Below are positions 12,839 to 17,901 of a stretch of 17,901 nt of DNA, one piece after another. The translations under genes and the position numbers were made by a program. Origin of the DNA: Candidatus Woesearchaeota archaeon (GTDB taxonomy: Archaea; Nanobdellota; Nanobdellia; UBA10117; WJKY01); contig WJKY01000016.1 of the NCBI GenBank assembly GCA_014728835.1, positions 1 to 17,901 on the forward strand, written 5' to 3'. The number at the start of each line of letters is the position of its first letter. The first letter of the stretch is position 1. Under the pieces are notes generated by a model. That model made no database searches. It saw nothing but the letters and a program-made list of their open reading frames with translations, and was not told the DNA's origin.

Positions 12839-15025
12839 ATGGCAAAAACAACTACTGACAAAGTAATGGAGCTTATGAAGCAGCCAAAACAAATTAGAAA
12901 TATTGGAATTGCTGCTCACATTGACCATGGAAAAACAACTTTATCAGATTCTCTTTTAGCTGGTGCAGGCATGATTTCAGAAGAGCTTGCAGGCAGCCAA
13001 TTATATCTTGATTTTGATGAGCAGGAATCTGCTCGTGGAATCACAATTAATGCAGCAAATGTAAATATGATTCACGATGTTGAAGGAAATGAATTTCTAA
13101 TTAATCTTATAGATACACCAGGCCACGTTGATTTTGGCGGTGATGTTACACGTGCAATGCGTGCTGTTGATGGCGCAGTTGTAGTTGCCTGTGCTGTTGA
13201 AGGTGTAATGCCTCAGACAGAAACAGTTGTACGCCAGGCACTAAAAGAGGGAGTAAAACCAATCCTTTTCATTAACAAAGTTGACAGAATGATTAAAGAA
13301 TTAAAACTCTCACCTGAAAAAATGCAGGAGAGATTTGTAAAAATTATAGATGAAATTAATGAATTAATAAGTTCAATTGCTCCAAAAGAATTCAAAGAAA
13401 AATGGAAAGTAAATGTTAAAGACGGTTCTGTTGCTTTTGGTTCAGCTTATCATAAATGGGCAGTATCAATTCCAATGATGAGCAAAAAGAAAATCACATT
13501 CAAAGATATCATAGATACTTATAATACAGAAGAGGAATGGAAAAAACTTTGCGGAAAAATACCTTTGCACGAAGCTGTTTTAGACATGGTTGTAAAACAT
13601 ATTCCAAATCCTGTTATAGCACAGGAATATAGAATTCCAAGAATCTGGCATGGAGATTTGGATTCAGATGTTGGAAAATCACTAATTAATTGCGATCCTA
13701 ACGGACCTTTAGTTTTTATTGTAACAAAAGTTACAGTTGATCCGCAAGCAGGAGAAATGTTTACAGGAAGATTATTTTCAGGGAAATTAAAAAAAGGCGA
13801 TGAAGTTTTTCTTAGCAAAACAAAGCGCAAAGAAAGACTGCAACAAGTTTACATATACAAAGGTCCAAAACGAATTTTAATTGATGAAGCTTTGTCTGGA
13901 AACATAGTCGGTGTTGTTGGTCTGAAAAGCGCTAGTTCAGGTGAAACAGTTTCCAAAGAGGAAATCACACCTTTTGAAGAAATTAAACACTTGTTTGATC
14001 CTGTTGTTACAAAAGCAATTGAAGCAAAAAACCCACAGGATTTGCCAAAGCTTATTGAAGCTTTGAAAGAAATTGCAAGAGAAGATCCAACAGTTGCTAT
14101 TGAAATTAATGAAGAAACAGGCGAGAATTTAATTTCTGGTTTAGGGGAACTTCACTTAGAGATTTGGGAGCACAGAATAAAAAAAGACAAAGGCCTGAAC
14201 ATAGTTACTTCTCCACCAATTGTTGTTTTTAGAGAAACAATAAAACAAAAAGCAGGTCCAATCATGGGAAAATCTCCAAACAAACACAACAAACTTTTTG
14301 TAACAGTTGAACCGCTGGAAAAAAAAGTATACAAAGCAATCAAAGCAGGAGATATTCCTGAAATGAGAATCAAAAAGAAGAAAAAAGAAATTGAAGAGCT
14401 TTTGGTGGAACATGGTTTAGACAAAGATGAAGCGCGACGTGTAAAAGATATTTACAAAGGAAATATTTTGATTGATGCAACAAGAGGTATTGTTCATATC
14501 GGCGAAATAATTGAAATGGTTATGGAAGCTTTTGAAGAAGTTTCCCGCGCAGGACCAGTTGCCAGAGAACCTTGTTATGGTATTAAGGTTAAATTAACAG
14601 ATGCAAAACTGCACGAAGATTCTATTCACAGAGGACCAGCACAAATAATTCCTTCAATGCGACAAGCTATATTTAATGCTATGCTTACTGGCGGGGATAT
14701 TTTGTATGAACCTGTGCAGACAATTAGAATTGATGCGCCATTTGAATGCATGGGCGCAATTACAAAATTAGTTTCAGGTAGAAGAGGACAGTTAATTGAT
14801 ACAGAACAAAAAGATAAACAAATCACAATCAAAGCAAAACTGCCAGTAGCTGAGATGTTTGGTTTTACATCAGCGCTTCGCTCTGCAACTGCTGGTCGTG
14901 GAGCATGGTTCTTAGTTGACCAAATTTATGAAAAAATGCCAGCTAGTTTACAAATAGAAACAATCAAAAGCATCAGAAAGCGAAAGGGACTAAAAGAAGA
15001 TATCCCGCAACCACAATTAGAATAA
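12839..15025 (+). CDS. fusA: Translation elongation factor 2 (EF-2)
   Basis: EF-2 is the GTPase that drives ribosomal translocation. The 728-residue protein has all G motifs: Ala-His-Ile-Asp-His-Gly-Lys-Thr (26-33), Arg-Gly-Ile-Thr-Ile (66-70), Asp-Thr-Pro-Gly-His (92-96) and Asn-Lys-Val-Asp (146-149). Domains II-V follow at normal length. The domain IV tip keeps Ile-His-Arg-Gly-Pro-Ala-Gln with His597, the histidine converted to diphthamide in most archaea and eukaryotes, so the modification site is intact. It is preceded by a clear TATA box and lacks a leader. Downstream come a small unknown gene and then EF-1A on the same strand, a translation-factor neighbourhood common in archaea. Archaeal databases use fusA or aef2. 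Confidence 0.98.
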   Translation: MAKTTTDKVMELMKQPKQIRNIGIAAHIDHGKTTLSDSLLAGAGMISEELAGSQLYLDFDEQESARGITINAANVNMIHDVEGNEFLINLIDTPGHVDFGGDVTRAMRAVDGAVVVACAVEGVMPQTETVVRQALKEGVKPILFINKVDRMIKELKLSPEKMQERFVKIIDEINELISSIAPKEFKEKWKVNVKDGSVAFGSAYHKWAVSIPMMSKKKITFKDIIDTYNTEEEWKKLCGKIPLHEAVLDMVVKHIPNPVIAQEYRIPRIWHGDLDSDVGKSLINCDPNGPLVFIVTKVTVDPQAGEMFTGRLFSGKLKKGDEVFLSKTKRKERLQQVYIYKGPKRILIDEALSGNIVGVVGLKSASSGETVSKEEITPFEEIKHLFDPVVTKAIEAKNPQDLPKLIEALKEIAREDPTVAIEINEETGENLISGLGELHLEIWEHRIKKDKGLNIVTSPPIVVFRETIKQKAGPIMGKSPNKHNKLFVTVEPLEKKVYKAIKAGDIPEMRIKKKKKEIEELLVEHGLDKDEARRVKDIYKGNILIDATRGIVHIGEIIEMVMEAFEEVSRAGPVAREPCYGIKVKLTDAKLHEDSIHRGPAQIIPSMRQAIFNAMLTGGDILYEPVQTIRIDAPFECMGAITKLVSGRRGQLIDTEQKDKQITIKAKLPVAEMFGFTSALRSATAGRGAWFLVDQIYEKMPASLQIETIKSIRKRKGLKEDIPQPQLE

Positions 15026-15026
15026 T

Positions 15027-15060
15027 TTCTCTTATTTTCCAGAGAATAAAACTTTTATTT
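15027..15060 (+). terminator. Hairpin plus T-rich terminator after EF-2
   Basis: TTCTCT (15027-15032) pairs with AGAGAA (15041-15046) around an 8-nt loop just after the EF-2 stop. T-rich sequence follows at 15053-15060, overlapping the promoter of the next gene. Confidence 0.45.
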
Positions 15061-15067
15061 TTAAATT
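15058..15067 (+). promoter_or_regulatory. TATA-box candidate for the gene with a non-standard start
   Basis: TTTTAAATTA-like sequence at 15058-15067 is centred about 26 nt before the ATA codon at 15088. A second option, TTATATAATA at about 15066-15075, would place initiation near the ATT at 15097. Confidence 0.4.
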
Positions 15068-15087
15068 ATATAATAAAATCAATACAA

Positions 15088-15528
15088 ATAGATCCTATTC
15101 AGAGATTAAGAGAAAATGTAGAGCGCCGCAAGAAAGATCTAGAAGGAAAAACAAAAAATGAGGAAACAACAGAGGCAACAACAGTATTTCCACCTGTTTA
15201 TGAGCAAATTCATAAACCTCCTCAAACAGAAGAAGAAAAACAAGCTTGGACTTTAGGTGCAAAAATAGCTGATGCGCATTATAATGTTATGAAGCAAAAA
15301 TTAAAGGAGGATTTTTTGCGAATTAGTCATATAACTAAGGTAACTACAGATAAAATAATTAAATTATATAATTCAATTCCAAAATTTTATTTCTCATACG
15401 CTAGAAACGGATATATAACTCGTGCTAAAGAACAAAGGTATATAGCAGAAAATGAGAATTATTTATTCTTTTTTATATGCGGCTGGAATTCTGCAACTAA
15501 TAAACCAGAGGCAAAAGCAACCTCTTAA
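15088..15528 (+). CDS. Uncharacterised 146-residue protein, apparent AUA start
   Basis: The frame is open from inside the EF-2 gene to 15528, but from 15088 to the ATG at 15289 it contains no ATG, GTG, TTG or CTG. The conventional call is therefore only 79 residues from 15289, with no Shine-Dalgarno there. Starting at ATA 15088 gives Met/Ile-Asp-Pro-Ile-Gln-Arg-Leu-Arg-Glu-Asn and 146 residues, and ATA lies 26 nt from a TATA box, the leaderless spacing seen for EF-2 and GlyRS. The N-terminal 50 residues are charged and Pro/Thr-rich, 55-120 mixed helical and basic, and residues 124-132 aromatic/hydrophobic. No family was recognised. The context between EF-2 and EF-1A is suggestive but not informative. 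The start is uncertain; ATT at 15097 is another option. Confidence 0.6.
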   Translation: MDPIQRLRENVERRKKDLEGKTKNEETTEATTVFPPVYEQIHKPPQTEEEKQAWTLGAKIADAHYNVMKQKLKEDFLRISHITKVTTDKIIKLYNSIPKFYFSYARNGYITRAKEQRYIAENENYLFFFICGWNSATNKPEAKATS

Positions 15529-15545
15529 GCATCATTTTATTATAG

Positions 15546-15558
15546 AAACCTTTAAAAA
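15546..15558 (+). promoter_or_regulatory. BRE/TATA promoter of EF-1A
   Basis: AAACC (15546-15550) and TTTAAAAA (15551-15558) give an expected start near 15581, leaving a leader of about 47 nt before the EF-1A ATG. Confidence 0.6.
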
Positions 15559-15588
15559 CTCCGTTTAATAGAATTTTTTAACAACTTT

Positions 15589-15620
15589 GGAGGGGAAAGC
15601 TGATTTTTCCCTTTGGAGGA
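15589..15620 (+). promoter_or_regulatory. EF-1A leader: hairpin flanked by two Shine-Dalgarno motifs
   Basis: GGAGG occurs at 15589-15593 and again, as GGAGGA, at 15615-15620. Between them AGGGGAAA (15591-15598) can pair with TTTCCCTT (15606-15613) across a 7-nt loop, 8 bp with one G-U. The stem hides most of the first motif and ends next to the second, which is 7 nt before the ATG. It may tune EF-1A translation; this is inference. Confidence 0.5.
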
Positions 15621-15627
15621 TATCATA

Positions 15628-16896
15628 ATGGCAGAAAAACCACACATAAATTTAGTATTTATCGGACACGTAGACCACGGAAAATCAACTACAGTTGGTA
15701 GACTAATGTTTGAAACAGGAGCTCTACCAGAACAAGAACTACGAAAACTAAAAGAAGAAGCAAAAGAAAAAGGAAAAGTAGGCTTTGAATTTGCCTATGT
15801 AATGGATAAAGTTAAGGAAGAGCGAGAAAGAGGGCTTACAATTGACTTGTCTTATCAAAAGTTTGATACAAACAAGCATTACTTTACAATAATTGACGCT
15901 CCAGGTCACCAAGACTTTATTAAAAACATGATTACAGGTACGTCTCAAGCAGATGCTGGGGTGCTTGTAGTTGCTGCTTCTGAAGGTGTAATGGCTCAAA
16001 CAAAAGAACACGCTTATTTAGCTAAGGTTCTTGGTGTTAACCAGTTAATCGTAGCAGTAAACAAAATGGATGCTGCAAACTACGACGAAGCAAAATACAA
16101 AGATATTAAAGAAAAAGTAGGAAAATTACTAAGTGGTGTTGGATATGATATTTCTAAGATTAAATTTGTACCAATATCAGCTCTAAAAGGAGATAATGTT
16201 ACAAAAGAGTCAGAAAATATGGGATGGTATAAAGGACCAACTTTACTAAAAGCTTTAGATGAGTTAGATGCTCCTGAAAAACCAACTGACCTTCCAATGA
16301 GAATGCCTGTACAAGATGTTTATACAATCAAAGGTATTGGAACAGTTCCGGTTGGAAGAGTTGAGACAGGTGTAATGAAAGTTGGCCAGCAATTAATTTC
16401 AATGCCGTCTGGTAAAACTGGCGAACTAAAATCCATTGAAATGCACCATGAACAAATGCAGCAAGCAACTCCTGGTGATAATGTTGGAATTAATATCCGA
16501 GGTATTGGAAAACAGGATATTAAAAGAGGAGATTGTTTAGGTGAATCTAAGAATCCACCAACAGTTGCTAAGGAATTTACAGGACGAATAATTGTGTTAA
16601 ATCACCCAAGCGTTATGACAGCTGGATATTGTCCAGTTTTCCACGTTAACACAGCACAAGTTTCTTGTAAGATTAAGAAAATTACAAAAAAGCTGGATCC
16701 AAAAACAGGCCAGGTTTTAGAAGAAAACCCAGACTTTGTTAAAAACGGAGAATCAGCTGAAATTGTAGTTGAGCCACTAAGACCGCTTTGCATTGAAAAG
16801 CAGTCTGATATCCCACAGATGGCTAAGTTTGCTATCCGTGACATGGGTAAAACAGTGGCCGCAGGCATGTGCATTGACTTAGTAAAGAAAGATTAA
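15628..16896 (+). CDS. tuf: Translation elongation factor 1-alpha (EF-1A/EF-Tu)
   Basis: EF-1A is the GTPase that delivers aminoacyl-tRNA to the ribosome. The protein has 422 residues from the ATG at 15628, preferred over a TTG at 15613 because GGAGGA sits 7 nt before it and the sequence then begins like other archaeal EF-1A proteins. G motifs: Gly-His-Val-Asp-His-Gly-Lys-Ser (13-20), the switch I Arg-Gly-Leu-Thr-Ile-Asp (68-73; usually Ile in place of Leu), Asp-Ala-Pro-Gly-His (90-94), Asn-Lys-Met-Asp (145-148) and Ser-Ala-Leu. Domains II and III are complete. Unlike the leaderless EF-2, it has a leader with a hairpin and two Shine-Dalgarno motifs. A hairpin cluster follows the stop codon. 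Confidence 0.98.
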   Translation: MAEKPHINLVFIGHVDHGKSTTVGRLMFETGALPEQELRKLKEEAKEKGKVGFEFAYVMDKVKEERERGLTIDLSYQKFDTNKHYFTIIDAPGHQDFIKNMITGTSQADAGVLVVAASEGVMAQTKEHAYLAKVLGVNQLIVAVNKMDAANYDEAKYKDIKEKVGKLLSGVGYDISKIKFVPISALKGDNVTKESENMGWYKGPTLLKALDELDAPEKPTDLPMRMPVQDVYTIKGIGTVPVGRVETGVMKVGQQLISMPSGKTGELKSIEMHHEQMQQATPGDNVGINIRGIGKQDIKRGDCLGESKNPPTVAKEFTGRIIVLNHPSVMTAGYCPVFHVNTAQVSCKIKKITKKLDPKTGQVLEENPDFVKNGESAEIVVEPLRPLCIEKQSDIPQMAKFAIRDMGKTVAAGMCIDLVKKD

Positions 16897-16897
16897 A

Positions 16898-16994
16898 GTT
16901 TCCGCGGAACCAACTGCGTTGGCTGGAGCTAGTGTCCTAGCAGAAACAAGGTTTCTGTGGGAGCCACTAACGTGGCTATTCAGCAACGCTCAAT
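16898..16994 (+). repeat. Cluster of small hairpins downstream of EF-1A
   Basis: In the 160-nt gap after EF-1A, consecutive short palindromes occur: TTCCGCGGAA (16900-16909), CCAAC/GTTGG with loop TGC (16910-16922), GCTAG/CTAGC with loop TGTC (16928-16941), CAGAAAC/GTTTCTG with loop AAG (16941-16957), AGCCAC/GTGGCT with loop TAAC (16962-16977) and ATTCAGC/GCTCAAT with loop AAC and one C-C mismatch (16978-16994). A T-run follows. The last hairpin resembles the second hairpin of the 8474-8525 module, and GCGGAACCAA (16904-16913) recurs in the candidate RNA at 4724-4733. It could be a structured 3' UTR, an RNA gene or a palindromic repeat. Confidence 0.55.
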
Positions 16995-17023
16995 ACACAT
17001 TTTTTTTAATTTATTTTTATAAA

Positions 17024-17034
17024 CTTTTAAAAAA
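17024..17034 (+). promoter_or_regulatory. TATA box for the 118-aa gene
   Basis: CTTTTAAAAAA is centred about 28-29 nt before the ATG at 17057. There is no Shine-Dalgarno, so the transcript is probably leaderless. Confidence 0.45.
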
Positions 17035-17056
17035 CTTTTATTTTTAATTTATTAGT

Positions 17057-17413
17057 ATGATTAAAAAATTAACAATTTATAATGTGTTGTCTGAAGAGTC
17101 AAAATATATAGGAAAAAATATTCTTGAATTTTTAGATATTAATTATAACATTCAAGAAACATCAAAACTAATGACAATTTTTCGTCCGCTAAAAGTTTCT
17201 GTTTTGAATGGAACGCCTAAAAATGCTGCAATAGAATTTTTAGAAGCAATAGGATATGCAAAAGGTATTAGAAAAACAAAAACTGGAGAAAAATTAACTA
17301 CATATTATTTAAAAAAACATGAAGAACGTAAAGATCAAGTATCTTCAAAATTTATTTTAAACAATAGTAAAACTCCAACATTATGTTTTTTACTTGAAAC
17401 AGAATTAGGTTAA
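17057..17413 (+). CDS. Small uncharacterised protein (118 aa)
   Basis: This soluble protein of 118 residues has no signal peptide or membrane segment. It mixes helix and strand, with a basic centre (Lys/Arg-rich, about 70-92) that could bind nucleic acid (inference). I recognise no family. The ATG is supported by a TATA element about 28 nt upstream. Its stop codon (17411-17413) directly abuts the stop of the convergent transporter gene, the two reading TAATTA with no spacer, so the transcripts must overlap. Confidence 0.72.
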   Translation: MIKKLTIYNVLSEESKYIGKNILEFLDINYNIQETSKLMTIFRPLKVSVLNGTPKNAAIEFLEAIGYAKGIRKTKTGEKLTTYYLKKHEERKDQVSSKFILNNSKTPTLCFLLETELG

Positions 17414-17901
17414 TTATTTCTTAAATAAAATTAATAATAAAACAGCAATCAGTGCAACAGCACCTGAAAACAAGAAAGGCGCATCTAAACTAACAAAATC
17501 CCAAAGAAAACCTGCTATTAAACCAGCAGGCAACATTGCTAAGCCAGTTGCAGTATGATATATTCCAAGCGCAGTTCCTCTTTTATGAGTTGGTGCCAGG
17601 TCAGAAACATAAGCTCTTGTAACTCCGTCTGTTGCTGCCATAAAAATACCATACAAAGGAAATAAGAACCAAATAGTTTGTTGTGTTGCGTATGCAAATC
17701 CAATGCTTACAAAAGCAAATAATAAGTATCCCGCAATTATCATTTTTTTTCTTCCAATTCTGTCTGAGATTCTACCAGCTTGATATGCAAATCCTGCATA
17801 GAAAATATTAAACGCTAAATAAACTAACGGAATCATTACAAGAGCAATCCCTAAACTTTGCGCTCTGAGAATATAAAATGAATAACTAAAATGTGCAATA
17901 C
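17414..17901 (-). CDS. MFS transporter, C-terminal half (5' part outside the window)
   Basis: The minus-strand frame stays open to the right edge, so the ATG at 17836 is an internal methionine. About 162 residues are visible. They contain roughly five hydrophobic helices and the loop Gly-Arg-Ile-Ser-Asp-Arg-Ile-Gly-Arg-Lys-Lys, the MFS motif A repeated between helices 8 and 9. A second basic loop with Pro-Thr-His-Lys-Arg-Gly-Thr-Ala follows. This fits helices 7-12 of a 12-helix major facilitator permease in the cytoplasmic membrane. The substrate cannot be read from this half; drug efflux and sugar/organic-acid transport are both possible. The gene converges on the 118-residue gene. Confidence 0.85.
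   Translation of the reverse strand, partial: IAHFSYSFYILRAQSLGIALVMIPLVYLAFNIFYAGFAYQAGRISDRIGRKKMIIAGYLLFAFVSIGFAYATQQTIWFLFPLYGIFMAATDGVTRAYVSDLAPTHKRGTALGIYHTATGLAMLPAGLIAGFLWDFVSLDAPFLFSGAVALIAVLLLILFKK

Noticed and set aside
15613..15627. TTG start for EF-1A
   Set aside because: The TTG overlaps the Shine-Dalgarno itself; ATG 15628 has correct spacing and matches the family N-terminus.

Overview
The window reads as a piece of an AT-rich archaeal chromosome, most plausibly from a DPANN-type lineage (Woesearchaeota/Pacearchaeota-like; this lineage guess is inference). The archaeal signs are an EF-2 with the diphthamide-loop histidine, an EF-1A, an archaeal/eukaryotic-type glycyl-tRNA synthetase, a tRNA-splicing endonuclease (EndA) and TATA boxes about 24-29 nt upstream of start codons. 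No tRNA, rRNA, CRISPR array or transposase gene was seen.

Positions 1-8390 hold a cell-surface block on the + strand. Four tightly packed genes (two soluble helical proteins, a single-pass membrane protein with a long external coiled coil, and a PKD-containing exported protein) are joined by 2-4 nt gaps, with Shine-Dalgarno motifs placed on the stop codon of the preceding gene. Two more exported proteins follow, each with its own promoter, built from Ig-like repeats with a C-terminal membrane anchor and charged tail. Between the fourth and fifth genes lies a GC-rich 213-nt stretch closed by a 10-bp terminal stem. It has its own TATA box, five internal hairpins and a possible pseudoknot: a candidate noncoding RNA, or a palindromic mobile element, of no family I recognise.

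Positions 8400-12551 carry RNA-processing genes: RNase Z and a small unknown protein on the - strand, EndA on the + strand, an unknown helical protein converging on EndA, and GlyRS. Just beyond the RNase Z stop sits a diverged second copy of its last 13 codons, separated from the real end by a 52-bp hairpin module that resembles part of the 213-nt RNA.

Positions 12552-16896 carry the two translation elongation factors, with a small gene between them whose open frame has no conventional start codon where one is expected. A cluster of small hairpins follows EF-1A. The window ends with an unknown 118-residue protein and the C-terminal half of an MFS transporter, whose stop codons abut.

Two expression styles are visible. 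Most housekeeping genes look leaderless, with the TATA box 24-29 nt before the start codon, whereas the surface genes and EF-1A carry leaders with strong Shine-Dalgarno sequences. Several + strand genes end in hairpin-plus-T-tract terminators, three of them with the stop codon inside the hairpin loop. All calls come from reading the sequence; no database search was run.
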